Part shown: piece by piece, positions 43,247 to 53,010 of the stretch
How positions within the stretch are numbered: the first letter of the stretch is position 1
Layout of the letters: each line of letters starts with the position of its first letter
The notes under the pieces: model-generated
Seen by the model: only the letters and a program-made list of their open reading frames with translations
Databases searched by the model: none
What the model was told of the DNA's origin: nothing
Origin: Flavobacterium sp. LC2016-13
GTDB taxonomy: Bacteria; Bacteroidota; Bacteroidia; Flavobacteriales; Flavobacteriaceae
Length of the DNA stretch: 64,000 nucleotides
Direction of reading: 5' to 3'
Assembly (NCBI RefSeq): GCF_009707955.1
Contig: NZ_WMDQ01000019.1
Span: 1 to 64,000 of the forward strand
Translations under genes and position numbers: made by a program

Positions 43247-46195
43247 ATGGAAAATTCTCAATTTCATTTTGATAGTGAAACATTCAATAGGATTTTCCCT
43301 TTTTATGTTTTACTAGACCACAACTTAATCATTCAAGACCGAGGTAAAGGTTTAATCAAATTGCTACCGGACTTAAAATGCAGAGGACATTTCCTGAGAT
43401 TATTTACAATTACCAATCCATTTATCGAAGAGCTAAATGTTGACAATTTTTATAAAGTTACCAATCAATTAGTTATAATAGAATCTGTTAAAGATAAAAT
43501 TTCGCTTCGAGGACAATTTGAAAACTATGAAAATGGCTATTTATTTATAGGTAGCCTATCGCCTACTTCCTTGAATTATTTTGAAGAAAAAAAAATCTCT
43601 CTTTATGATTTCGCTCACTACGATGTAGCATTACAAAATTCTTTGAATACAATACATCAGCAAGAAAATCAATTAAAAGAAGCCAATAAGAAAATTGTTG
43701 ATATTGCTCTTTTTACTACTCAAAGTCCAGATCCATTAATTCGCATTGATTTTGAGGGTCATCTATTAAAAATGAATCCAGCAGCCGAAGATTTAAAAAA
43801 TCTTATATTTCTGGGAATTGATTATGAAATTGAGGATTTTTTAAAATTTATCATTCATCAAATTGATAAGAGAAAAGAAAGATGGATGTTTGAGGCGGAG
43901 AATAATGGTAAGTGCTATTCTTTTGTTTGTAAAAGTCTGCAACAAGAGGGCTGTGTAAATATCTATGGACGTGATATTACAGAACAAAAAAGAAATCAAG
44001 AAGAGCTAAATAAGCTGTCCTTGGTAGCAAAAACGAATAAAAACGGCATTGTATTCACTTATCCGGATGGAAAGATATTTTGGTGTAATGATGCATATCT
44101 TAAATTGACAGGATATGAGAACGATGAAATCATTGGTAAAACACCTGTTGAAGTAGGTTCGGACGCTCTATCGAATAAAGAGGAGATTCACAGAATGATC
44201 AATGCATTTTACGAGGGAAATACTTTTGAAGTAGAAATTTTGCATGCTAAAAAAAACGGTGACACTTTTTGGTCTAAAACAGTGGGACAACCCATTTTTG
44301 ATTCCTCCAAAAAGGTGATTCAATATTTTGCAATGATTGAGGATATTTCTGAAGATAAACAAAAAGAAGAACAACTTTTATTACTTTCCTCGATAGCAGA
44401 TAAAAATATTAGTGCAGTCATTATTTGCGACAGTGAAGGTAAAATTGAGTGGGCCAATAGTAGTTTTACCACAATGACTGGCTACTCCAAGGAAGAATTG
44501 ATTGGTAAGAGTCCTGGTCGTTTATTACAAGGTGAAGCAACCAATCCAAAAACGATTGCTTATTTAAAGAATCAAATAAAACAAGGACTTCCTTTTACTT
44601 GTGAGATCTTAAATTATACAAAATATAAAAAGAAATACTGGGTTAGAGTACAAGGACAGGCGCTTCATAACAAACAAGGAGAGGTGATTAAATATTTTGC
44701 TATCGAAGAAAATATAAGCCAAGAAAAAGAGTTCAATCAACAGCTTATAGATTCTGAGAATCGTTTAACGTTATTAATAACCAATCTTCAATCAGGCATT
44801 TTACTAGAAGATGAGGATAGAAAGGTGCTAATTGCCAATAAAAGGTTTTGTAATTTATTCGATTTTAAAGGAGAACCAGAAGAGATGATAGGTTTTGATT
44901 CTAAAATGGCTACTGAAGAAAATAAACACTTTTTTAAAAGACCAGATGAATTTATTGAAAGGGTAGAAGAAATTTTAAGAAATAAAAAAAACGTCTTTTC
45001 TGAAGAAATTGAATTGGCCGATGGACGCGTTTACGAAAGGAGTTTTATTCCGATAGCCAAAGGCAAGAAAAATGATGGTCATTTATGGAGTTTTGAAGAT
45101 ATTACCATCAAGAAAAAGTACAAAGAAAGCCTGGAAGCAGAAAAAGAAAAATATAGAAATATTATTGCTAATATGAATATGGGTTTATTGGAAGTAGATA
45201 TGGATGACGTAATACAATTAGCCAATCAGTCTTTTTGTGATATGAGTGGTTTCTCTTTAATTGATTTGTTAGGCAACAATGCATCTGAAATTTTGTTGCA
45301 TCCTGAGGATAAAAAATTAGTAAATTTTAAAAATAAAGAACGGGTTAAAGGTAAGTCAGATTCGTATGAAGTTACTTCTATCAATAAAAAAGGAGAGACA
45401 AGATATTGGTTAATTAGCGGCGCTCCAAATTATAATGTAAATGGTGAAGTAATTGGTTCAATAGTTATACATTTAGACATAACTCGACAAAAGAGCCTGG
45501 AATTGCAAAAAGAAGAATTACTTAAAAAATTAGAAAAACAGAACGAGCAGCTCAATGATTATGCTCAAATTGTATCGCATGATTTAAAGTCACCACTACA
45601 GAGCATACATTCTTTAGTTACATGGATTAAAGAAGATAATGAAAAAGAGTTTAATGCGCAAACGAGTCAATATCTTGATATGATTGAAGACAAAGTCGAG
45701 AAAATGGATCATTTGATTGAAGGAATTCTAACTTATTCTAAAGTAGATGATATTGAGATGATTACTGAGAATATTAATTTGAATGTTGAAATCAATAAAA
45801 TAATTGATATTATTCATATACCTAAGAATATTGAAGTTATAGTAAAAAACGAACTACCGACAATCAAAGCTGAGCGATTTAGAATGCAACAGTTGTTTCT
45901 AAATATCATCAGCAATGCGGTGAATTATATTGATAAGCCTCTCGGAATTATTCAAATAAGTTTTGAAGAGGAAAAAAAGCATTATATTTTTGCTATTAAG
46001 GATAATGGTCCTGGAATTGCTACAGAGAATCAGGAAAAAATTTTTAAAATATTTCAGTCTTTTACATCTAATAAAAAATCAACAGGTATCGGATTGTCTA
46101 TTGTAAAAAAAATAGTCGAGAATTACAAAGGAAACATTTGGATAGAAAGTGAACTGACTAAAGGTACAACCTTCTTTATTAAATTACCAAAATAG
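43247..46195 (+). CDS. Multi-PAS sensor histidine kinase
   Basis: A 982-residue soluble kinase. Residues 1-105 form an N-terminal PAS-like or H-NOX-associated-type domain. PAS domains follow at about 145-245, 250-375 (VFTYPDGKIFWCNDAYLKLT), 380-495 (WANSSFTTMTGYSKEELIGK), 505-625 and 635-750 (LANQSFCDMSGFSLIDLLG), each with a PAC-like end. A coiled coil leads to HisKA with His778 (QIVSHDLKSPLQSI). HATPase_c follows with NIISNAVNYI, DNGPGIAT and STGIGLSIVKKI. It heads the co-transcribed set kinase-FIST-kinase-HPt with 5-bp spacing to FIST. Confidence 0.93.
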   Translation: MENSQFHFDSETFNRIFPFYVLLDHNLIIQDRGKGLIKLLPDLKCRGHFLRLFTITNPFIEELNVDNFYKVTNQLVIIESVKDKISLRGQFENYENGYLFIGSLSPTSLNYFEEKKISLYDFAHYDVALQNSLNTIHQQENQLKEANKKIVDIALFTTQSPDPLIRIDFEGHLLKMNPAAEDLKNLIFLGIDYEIEDFLKFIIHQIDKRKERWMFEAENNGKCYSFVCKSLQQEGCVNIYGRDITEQKRNQEELNKLSLVAKTNKNGIVFTYPDGKIFWCNDAYLKLTGYENDEIIGKTPVEVGSDALSNKEEIHRMINAFYEGNTFEVEILHAKKNGDTFWSKTVGQPIFDSSKKVIQYFAMIEDISEDKQKEEQLLLLSSIADKNISAVIICDSEGKIEWANSSFTTMTGYSKEELIGKSPGRLLQGEATNPKTIAYLKNQIKQGLPFTCEILNYTKYKKKYWVRVQGQALHNKQGEVIKYFAIEENISQEKEFNQQLIDSENRLTLLITNLQSGILLEDEDRKVLIANKRFCNLFDFKGEPEEMIGFDSKMATEENKHFFKRPDEFIERVEEILRNKKNVFSEEIELADGRVYERSFIPIAKGKKNDGHLWSFEDITIKKKYKESLEAEKEKYRNIIANMNMGLLEVDMDDVIQLANQSFCDMSGFSLIDLLGNNASEILLHPEDKKLVNFKNKERVKGKSDSYEVTSINKKGETRYWLISGAPNYNVNGEVIGSIVIHLDITRQKSLELQKEELLKKLEKQNEQLNDYAQIVSHDLKSPLQSIHSLVTWIKEDNEKEFNAQTSQYLDMIEDKVEKMDHLIEGILTYSKVDDIEMITENINLNVEINKIIDIIHIPKNIEVIVKNELPTIKAERFRMQQLFLNIISNAVNYIDKPLGIIQISFEEEKKHYIFAIKDNGPGIATENQEKIFKIFQSFTSNKKSTGIGLSIVKKIVENYKGNIWIESELTKGTTFFIKLPK

Positions 46196-46200
46196 AAACT

Positions 46201-47334
46201 ATGAAAATAATTCAAGCTTATAAAAAAAAGAATGAAAATTGGCAGTACCTAACAAATAAGGAAGAATTAAAAAATCCGCTGGTACTTGTTTTTGCCAATA
46301 GGATGCAATTAGAGCTTCCAGAAGTCATTGATGCTATTAGAAAGGAGTTTCCTTATGAACATCTGGTTTTTGGCTCTACAGCGGGTGAAATTTTAGATGC
46401 AAATGTCTTTGATGATTCTATTGTTGTTAGTGCTATAGAATTTGAAAAAAGTACGTTTGCAATTAAAACCGATAATATTTTTAATCATAATAAAGATGCA
46501 AATGCTTTAGGGGAATCTCTTTACCAACAAATACCCAAAGAAAACTTAAAGCATTTATTTGTACTTTCAGAAGGTAGTTTCGTAAACGGAAGCTCACTTA
46601 TTGAGGGTCTTGAGAATGGCATTCAAAATAAAGTGCCTATCTCAGGAGGAATGTGTGGAGACGATGCAAAATTTGAGAAAACATTGGCTTCTTATAAAGA
46701 AAATCCAAAAGAAGGAGAAGTCGTTTTAATTGGGTTTTATGGAGAAACTTTAGAAATTTCGTTTTCAAGTTTTGGAGGATGGAGCTCATTTGGTCCCGAA
46801 AGAATTATTACCAGATCAGAAGCCAATATATTGTATGAAATCGATGGACAACCTGCTTTAGATTTGTATAAAAAATACTTAGGAGACAAAGCTAATGAGT
46901 TGCCGCAAGCTTCTTTGTTATATCCTTTAAATGTTACGCCCGAAGGTAAATCACAAGCTGTAGTTCGTACCATTTTAAATATCAATAACGAAGATCAGTC
47001 GATGATTTTAGCTGGAGAAGTGCCTGAAAATGCCAAAGTACAGCTCATGATGGCTTCTGTAGATGCTATTGCCGAGGGAGCTTCACAAGCGGCAATGTTA
47101 GCAATGCAAAATAGAATAAATCACCCACAACTTGCTTTACTAGTGAGTTGCGTAGGAAGAAAATTAGTTATGAATCAACGGGTTGAAGAGGAAATAGAGC
47201 AAGTGCAAGAAATAATAGGAAATGAAGTAGCAATTACCGGGTTTTACTCGTATGGCGAAATGGCTCCATTTAGCGAGAATACTTTTTGTGAATTACATAA
47301 TCAAACCATGACTTTAACCCTAATCAGCGAATAA
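46201..47334 (+). CDS. FIST N/C-terminal domain sensory protein
   Basis: A 377-residue cytoplasmic protein. FIST_N occupies about 25-215 (LVLVFANRMQLELPEVIDAI, FGSTAGEILDANVFDDSIVV, VPISGGMCGDDAKFEKTLA) and FIST_C about 215-360 (EIDGQPALDLYKKYLGD, ALLVSCVGRKLVMNQRV, ITGFYSYGEMAPF). FIST modules bind small molecules such as amino acids and usually sit in histidine kinases. Here it is free-standing between two kinases, 5 bp after the first and overlapping the next by one base, so it probably provides input to the second kinase. Confidence 0.92.
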   Translation: MKIIQAYKKKNENWQYLTNKEELKNPLVLVFANRMQLELPEVIDAIRKEFPYEHLVFGSTAGEILDANVFDDSIVVSAIEFEKSTFAIKTDNIFNHNKDANALGESLYQQIPKENLKHLFVLSEGSFVNGSSLIEGLENGIQNKVPISGGMCGDDAKFEKTLASYKENPKEGEVVLIGFYGETLEISFSSFGGWSSFGPERIITRSEANILYEIDGQPALDLYKKYLGDKANELPQASLLYPLNVTPEGKSQAVVRTILNINNEDQSMILAGEVPENAKVQLMMASVDAIAEGASQAAMLAMQNRINHPQLALLVSCVGRKLVMNQRVEEEIEQVQEIIGNEVAITGFYSYGEMAPFSENTFCELHNQTMTLTLISE

Positions 47335-48371
47335 TGAATACTCTTTTAAAAAGGCAAATTGCTAAATTTATAAACCCTGAGCACTTAAAAGATTTAAAGC
47401 ATTTTTTGCACGCAGTCAATGAATCTTATGATAATCACGAAGATCAGATGAACATGTTGCAGCGAGCGATGAAAATTAGTTCTGATGAACTTTTCCAAGC
47501 CAATAAAAAACTACGCGATGAAGCCAATAGTTTAAAAGAAATAAATTCAAATTTGACAGAAATATTGAATTCTATGAATTTGGATGCTGAAAAATTAGGT
47601 AATGAAAAAGATTTTAATCAATCCGATTTCTTAAAAAAACAATCTATAGAAATTGTGACTATGAATAAGCAAAGAGAAGAATTACTAAAGAGTTTAGAAA
47701 ATCATAATAAAGAACTTAACGAATATGCTCATGTTGTTTCTCATGATTTAAAAGCACCACTCAGAAATATAGACACCCTTATTAATTGGGTCATTGAGGA
47801 TAATAAAGAAATGGGTGAAAGTTGCTTAAACTCTCTTAATCAGGTACTTTTTAATGTCGAAAAAATGGATTTGCTCATCAAAGGAATTTTAGATTATTCT
47901 ACTGTAGACAAGTTAGAATCTGAAGAAAGATTAATTGATCTTAATGAGGTAATTGACGAAATAAAGAGAGATATTCATATTCCGAAAAATATTGAAATTT
48001 CGATAATCAATGATTTACCAAAAATAAAAGGAAATACATGGCGATTCAAACAATTAATGCAAAATTTAATTGAAAATAGCATCCATTATAATGATAAGTC
48101 TCAAGGCCAAATTGAAATTGGTTGTAGAGAAAAAGAGCAAGATTTTGAATTTTACATCAAAGATAATGGCATCGGAATCGCTGAAAAATACCACGACAAA
48201 ATTTTTAAAATATTCACAAAATTAGAAAGCAACAATCAAAATTCAGGAGTAGGGCTTTCTATAGTTAACAAAATTATTGAGTATTATAAAGGTTCAATCT
48301 GGCTTGAAAGTAAAGAAAACATTGGAACAACATTTTATTTTACCTTACCTAAAAACTATGGAACAGCCTAA
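47334..48371 (+). CDS. Sensor histidine kinase without own input domain
   Basis: A 345-residue soluble kinase starting at the ATG that overlaps the FIST TAA. Residues 1-115 are a long coiled coil (NKKLRDEANSLKEINSNLTE), HisKA has His137 (HVVSHDLKAPLRNIDTL), and HATPase_c has QNLIENSIHYNDKS, DNGIGIAEKYH and SGVGLSIVNKI. It lacks PAS or GAF, so signal input must come from a partner, most simply the FIST protein. Its 3' end overlaps the HPt gene by 14 bp. Confidence 0.93.
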   Translation: MNTLLKRQIAKFINPEHLKDLKHFLHAVNESYDNHEDQMNMLQRAMKISSDELFQANKKLRDEANSLKEINSNLTEILNSMNLDAEKLGNEKDFNQSDFLKKQSIEIVTMNKQREELLKSLENHNKELNEYAHVVSHDLKAPLRNIDTLINWVIEDNKEMGESCLNSLNQVLFNVEKMDLLIKGILDYSTVDKLESEERLIDLNEVIDEIKRDIHIPKNIEISIINDLPKIKGNTWRFKQLMQNLIENSIHYNDKSQGQIEIGCREKEQDFEFYIKDNGIGIAEKYHDKIFKIFTKLESNNQNSGVGLSIVNKIIEYYKGSIWLESKENIGTTFYFTLPKNYGTA

Positions 48372-48675
48372 TTTAAATTATATTGACCAACTCTGCGGAG
48401 AAGACGATGCATTTAAGCAAAAAATGATTGCAATTATTAAAAAAGAACTCCCTCTTGAAATAGATTCCTATCATAAATTTATGCAAGAGCAGCATTATAA
48501 GCTGGCTGCAGAGTGTGTTCATAAATTAAAGCATAAAATATCTATTTTTGACCTTGAAAAAAGCTATGATATTACTCATGAATACGAAAATCACTTATTA
48601 AATGGCACACTTGAGTCTGAAGACAAATTTGAAAGTATTTTACAGTTAATGCAAAATTTTGTAAACGATTTGTAA
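48358..48675 (+). CDS. Histidine phosphotransfer (HPt) domain protein
   Basis: A 105-residue HPt protein from ATG 48358; a longer frame from 48277 only extends into the kinase gene. The four-helix HPt motif is AAECVHKLKHKISIFDL, with His55 the likely phospho-acceptor. In the consensus AHxLKGS the G is replaced here by H/K. HPt proteins pass phosphate between receivers, and the next gene downstream (convergent) is a receiver-glycosyltransferase fusion, an obvious candidate acceptor. Confidence 0.82.
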   Translation: MEQPNLNYIDQLCGEDDAFKQKMIAIIKKELPLEIDSYHKFMQEQHYKLAAECVHKLKHKISIFDLEKSYDITHEYENHLLNGTLESEDKFESILQLMQNFVNDL

Positions 48676-48694
48676 AAAGCTTAGTTTACGAATG

Positions 48695-48765
<71 letters not shown>

Positions 48766-48942
48766 GGTAGTTAAAACATATATTATCATACTTTACATTC
48801 TCCTATTATATGTCAGAGATATTAAAAAACAAATAGAGTCAAAATAATCTTTAACCGTTTGTCATAAAAGTATTTATTTAATAAAAAAGCGAAAAGCAAG
48901 TTATGGTTTTAACTTGCTCTATACTTTATTGGTTGTAGTTTT

Positions 48943-50115
48943 TTACCTGTAATGAATTGCGATTTGGCTAATTTGGCCAATAATTTTTATGGAATCTTTA
49001 AATGACAATTTCGAACCATCCATGTGAATCCATCTGTTTAAGGGTTTTTCTAAAATTAACTCTTGAGTCTTTGTAGAGCCATATATTTTTTTCATTCGCA
49101 TAAAAATCTCTACATCAAAAACCCATTTTGTTATGAATTTTTCATTAAAGGTTTTTTCTATAATTTCTTTTGTCATTATTTTGGCGCCACATTGTGTATC
49201 GTTAATTTCCATTCCAAGAATTTTTCTGATGATATAATTTATGGTTTTGCTAATGATAGCTCTTGCTGATTGTTTGGTAATATCAGCTCCCATTCTTGAA
49301 ATTCTGGAGCCAAAAACCAATTTGTATTTAGAGTTATAAATTGTATCTGCCAAATCTTGAAAATCATCGAAATTGGTAGATAAATCGGCGTCTAAAAAAC
49401 CGATGTAATCAAATTGATTTTGCTTGGCCAAGTGTAACATTCCCAGACGGACAGCTTCTGCTTTTCCACCATTTTTTTCACAATCATACACGCTAATATA
49501 TTCTTCTTTTCCTTTTGTTAATTCATGCAATACAGCTAGTGTATTGTCTTTACTTCCATCGTTTACAAAACACAAATGGTATCCTAAATTTTTATGTACA
49601 AAAGACTTAAATTCATCACTAGACAAACGAGTTTCCTCGTTATAACACGGAATAACAACTCCAATACACTTGTTTTGGATATATTGCTCTTTCGAATTGG
49701 GTTTTTCCGTAACACTTTTTTCGATAGTAGAGCCTATTAATCTTTTTACTCTTGCGCCAATTTCGCTTAAGCTCAAAGGTTTTTTCATGTAATCATCAAT
49801 TCCCAAATCAAAACCTTTTATAATGACTTCTTCATCAGTATTACCAGATAAAACCATTACAGGTGTATTGTCTTTTTTGATTTGTTTAATATGCTTGACT
49901 ACTTCCAGACCAGACGCATGCTCATTTATAGATTCTGTATTAGAAAGATTTGACATATTAATGTCAACAATAACTAAATTTGGTTTTTCACTGTCATATC
50001 TAGCAATAGCATCCATTATATTGTCTGCACTTATAACTTCATATCCTAAACCACTTAACAATTTTTCTAAAGACAACAGAACCAATTGCTGATCATCTAC
50101 TATTAGTATTTTCAT
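48943..50115 (-). CDS. Response-regulator receiver fused to family 2 glycosyltransferase
   Basis: A 390-residue protein. Residues 1-125 form a receiver with intact chemistry: D7 D8, acceptor D51 (VIVDINM), Ser90 (LSGNTDEE) and Lys111/112 (MKKP). An unusual insertion sits in the loop after D51 (SNLSNTESINEHASG). Residues 145-390 form a GT-A fold of the dolichol-phosphate-glucosyltransferase (ALG5/DPM1-like) type: VVIPCYNEETRL, FVNDGSKDNTL, NGGKAEAVRLGML, FLDADLS (metal DxD), FGSRISRMGADI and KWVFDVEIFMRM. No C-terminal membrane helices. It ends the flippase-GT4-GT2 transcript. Phosphorylation probably controls sugar transfer. Confidence 0.9.
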   Translation of the reverse strand: MKILIVDDQQLVLLSLEKLLSGLGYEVISADNIMDAIARYDSEKPNLVIVDINMSNLSNTESINEHASGLEVVKHIKQIKKDNTPVMVLSGNTDEEVIIKGFDLGIDDYMKKPLSLSEIGARVKRLIGSTIEKSVTEKPNSKEQYIQNKCIGVVIPCYNEETRLSSDEFKSFVHKNLGYHLCFVNDGSKDNTLAVLHELTKGKEEYISVYDCEKNGGKAEAVRLGMLHLAKQNQFDYIGFLDADLSTNFDDFQDLADTIYNSKYKLVFGSRISRMGADITKQSARAIISKTINYIIRKILGMEINDTQCGAKIMTKEIIEKTFNEKFITKWVFDVEIFMRMKKIYGSTKTQELILEKPLNRWIHMDGSKLSFKDSIKIIGQISQIAIHYR

Positions 50116-50131
50116 AATATTACATTTAAGT

Positions 50132-51298
50132 TTATTGTATTGATTTAAAACATTCTATATACATCATTATAATTTTGTCCATTGATAGGTCGCTTGCGGC
50201 CTGAAAATTAGCAATTGCTAATTCTTTTCGATAGGTATCGTTTGAAATAATTTTGTCAATCGCTATAGCTAAAGAATCGGCACTTTCCGGATTAAAAAAT
50301 TCTCCTTTATACCCTTCATCTTTAATTAGCAAGGCCAAATCGCCCAAATCAGGCATGATAACTGCTTTGCCGTAGCTTCCTGCTTGATGCAAAACTCCAG
50401 AACTGCCAGTCGTAGATGTATAAGGAAATACGACAATTGTACTATCAGTAAAAATTCGTTCTACATCATTTTCTTCAACATATCCGGTAAAAATAATTCC
50501 CTCAACGTTTTTGTATTTTTCTTGTACTGCATCTAAATATCCAGGTGTGTTTGGACTATCTGTTCCAGCAATTACAACTTCTAATTTTTCTGGATTTGTT
50601 TTTCTAACAATTTCGACTGCATCAATTAAAATTTCCACTTTTTTGTAGGTTCCAAATTTCCCAAAAGCCATAATTTGTTTAGGGCCAGATTTAATTTCAA
50701 AATTAGGATTTTTGACTGATTCGAATGTCCCATGAGGGATTAGCATTACATTTTGGGTATGGTATTTAGCATTTAAAACATCTACATATTTATGAATAGT
50801 TACAGCAACTTTATTGGCTTTCAAAATGCATCTGGTAATGTTAGTTCCAATAAAATTATAGATCTTCTGCATGAATTTACTCTGTGTGAATCCTGCTTTT
50901 TCTAGATCAACTTGTTCTAAGATATTGTGTAATAAAACCACTGTTTTGTATCCAAAAAATCTCAAAATCATGGGTAACAATAATCCTAAGGCAGAAGGTA
51001 TTTTTTTGTCTCCAAATTTTACAAACTGAAGATTAAACAAAATCACATCTGGTTGTTCTTCTCGAACTGCATTAAGAACAGAAAAAATAGTGATGTAACT
51101 GTTAAATCTCCAACATTCTTTTACTTTTACCTTTTCTTTTTGGTCAAAGTCTAATTGTTTAGCTTCAGATGTTTTATCGGATAATAAAATTAATTCGGAT
51201 ACTTCTGAGTTTTGAACAAAGTTTTTTACCAAATGATAACCATATTCATTCAGTGTAACTTTACTTGGCGGAAATGCAGTGACTACAGCTACTTTCAT
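50132..51298 (-). CDS. Glycosyltransferase family 4
   Basis: A 388-residue GT-B enzyme from ATG 51298 (MKVAVVTAFPPSKVTLNEYG); an upstream start at 51391 lies inside the flippase gene and is rejected. The C-terminal half carries IMAFGKFGTYKKVEILIDAV, VEGIIFTGYVEENDVERIF and FPYTSTTGSSGVLHQAGSYG (nucleotide-sugar site with E/S-G). It adds a sugar to a lipid-linked glycan on the cytoplasmic face. Spacing is 10 bp from the flippase and 16 bp to the GT2 fusion. Confidence 0.88.
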   Translation of the reverse strand: MKVAVVTAFPPSKVTLNEYGYHLVKNFVQNSEVSELILLSDKTSEAKQLDFDQKEKVKVKECWRFNSYITIFSVLNAVREEQPDVILFNLQFVKFGDKKIPSALGLLLPMILRFFGYKTVVLLHNILEQVDLEKAGFTQSKFMQKIYNFIGTNITRCILKANKVAVTIHKYVDVLNAKYHTQNVMLIPHGTFESVKNPNFEIKSGPKQIMAFGKFGTYKKVEILIDAVEIVRKTNPEKLEVVIAGTDSPNTPGYLDAVQEKYKNVEGIIFTGYVEENDVERIFTDSTIVVFPYTSTTGSSGVLHQAGSYGKAVIMPDLGDLALLIKDEGYKGEFFNPESADSLAIAIDKIISNDTYRKELAIANFQAASDLSMDKIIMMYIECFKSIQ

Positions 51299-51308
51299 AT
51301 TTAAAATG

Positions 51309-52547
51309 TTACTTTTTATTGTTATTAAAAAAGAAAAAAAACAATTGAAATAATAATAATAGCACCATTGCGATGATTTGCATAACAACAACCTGTTCGA
51401 GTGAATTATGATAGAGGACTATTAGAATTATTTGTGCAAGTCCCAGAAAGGCTGATATTATGACAGGTATATATTTATTTATAGAAAGAAAATAGTAAGC
51501 AAAAATATTTGCGATAGCAAAAATTGAAGTTGCCAATGCATATTTCCACAATAAGAAAGCAATGGGCAGGTATTTCTCGCCAAACATTAATCGCACTACT
51601 ATTTCGGGAAATAAGAGTGCACTTAAAACAATTATTGTAGACAAGAAAACAATATATAAAACATATTTTAATAGAATTGGAAGTGTATCTGCTCCTTGTT
51701 TTTTTAACTGTATTACTTTAGGCAAAAGAAGCATTACAAACATCCAAGCGACAAAATATACTACCCGACCTATTAATGCTAAAGAAGCATATAAGCCCGC
51801 TTTTTCATTATCAAAATAATGTTTAACCAACATAATATCACTATTGTTAATGATGATTTGCGTTAATTCATAGAAGGCTGTTAGAGCGAAAAATGTAATA
51901 ATGGATTTTGTATCTAAATTGTCACTTGGTGTTTGGTTGTTTTTGGTGTTAATTATTTTTTGAAAAGGAATCAAACCAAAGGCAAAAGAAATTAAAATTC
52001 CTAGTGCGATGATAATAGAAGATTGAATTTGAGGTAAAAGACATAGTAACAAAAGCGTCAAAATCAAACGACATAACATTTCAAAATAGTAGGTTTTTGA
52101 CAAATTTCTCAGATCATTTTTTCCCTGATATAAACCCCTATTAATGCTCATTATAAAATACATTGGAAGTCCAAAACCAAACAAAACGAACATTAGTGAC
52201 GTTTTGGTTTTAAAAATTTCTTGCAATTGATGACCGAAAACCACAACTGTAAATCCCAGTATTGCACCGAAAAGCAGTGCATACTTAAAAATAAATTTAA
52301 AAAAAATATGCAATTGATTTCCTTCCAGCAAAACTGCATATTTAGCAGTAGTAACCTGAAATGTCATTCCAACAAAAGACAATACTAAAAGTAAAGTTAT
52401 TAAAATCGCAGCGTCAGCAAACTGAGAAGGACCAAGTATTCTTCCTAATAGCAAATTGTACAAATAATTTCCTGCATTTACAAATAAAATTGTAAGCATA
52501 AAAAAATTTTCCGCAGTGATCTTTTTATAAGTATTTTTAATATTCAA
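51309..52547 (-). CDS. Wzx-like polysaccharide flippase (MOP superfamily)
   Basis: A 412-residue inner-membrane protein with about twelve hydrophobic helices. The start ITAENFFMLTILFVNAGNYL and the block LGRILGPSQFADAAILITLL are typical of oligosaccharide flippases. It would translocate a lipid-linked glycan. First gene of the minus-strand operon of three and divergent from the PTPS-related gene across a palindrome-bearing region. Confidence 0.87.
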   Translation of the reverse strand: MNIKNTYKKITAENFFMLTILFVNAGNYLYNLLLGRILGPSQFADAAILITLLLVLSFVGMTFQVTTAKYAVLLEGNQLHIFFKFIFKYALLFGAILGFTVVVFGHQLQEIFKTKTSLMFVLFGFGLPMYFIMSINRGLYQGKNDLRNLSKTYYFEMLCRLILTLLLLCLLPQIQSSIIIALGILISFAFGLIPFQKIINTKNNQTPSDNLDTKSIITFFALTAFYELTQIIINNSDIMLVKHYFDNEKAGLYASLALIGRVVYFVAWMFVMLLLPKVIQLKKQGADTLPILLKYVLYIVFLSTIIVLSALLFPEIVVRLMFGEKYLPIAFLLWKYALATSIFAIANIFAYYFLSINKYIPVIISAFLGLAQIILIVLYHNSLEQVVVMQIIAMVLLLLFQLFFFFFNNNKK

Positions 52548-52645
52548 TTCAAGTGTGTAGTATTAAAAAAATAGTATGATGAAATTTTAAAAAGCTTATT
52601 CTTATAAACAAATATAAGAAAAATAAGAAAACTTTAACAAAAATA

Positions 52646-52674
52646 AAAAGGAATTTATCAGATAAATTCCTTTT
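52646..52674. promoter_or_regulatory. Perfect 29-bp palindrome in a divergent promoter region
   Basis: AAAAGGAATTTATC (52646-52659), central A, GATAAATTCCTTTT (52661-52674). Both neighbouring genes point away, so a terminator is not needed here; a protein-binding site or an RNA structure in one leader is more likely. The remaining part of 52548-53010 shows a possible TATATTTA box at 52975-52982 for the plus-strand gene. Confidence 0.55.
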
Positions 52675-53010
52675 CGGCAACAATTAACTAAACCAACATA
52701 TTTATTATGAATTGTAATTTTTGAAATTAAACAGTAATTTTAACCAGCGACTTGACAAAATATTTAAACACACAATGTTTTTTTAGAAAATTACATCACT
52801 ACGAATAGTATCATTACATCATTCTGGTAATAATTATTTTTAGAATATTATTCTGATGTAAAATTAGTGCTCTTGTATGACTTTTTTTTGATATTTTAGA
52901 TGTTTGGTACTGTTTCTTTCGATGAAAGGACATTTTGTACAGTTATATTGTTTTCGTCTATAAAACGATATCGCTATATTTACAAAAACAATAATCTAAA
53001 ATAATAGCGG

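Noticed and set aside
48277..48357. N-terminal extension of the HPt protein
   Set aside because: It lies within the kinase gene in another frame; ATG 48358 gives a complete HPt domain.
51299..51391. Upstream start of the GT4 gene
   Set aside because: It would overlap the flippase gene and adds Tyr/Phe/Cys-rich residues unlike any GT4 N-terminus.
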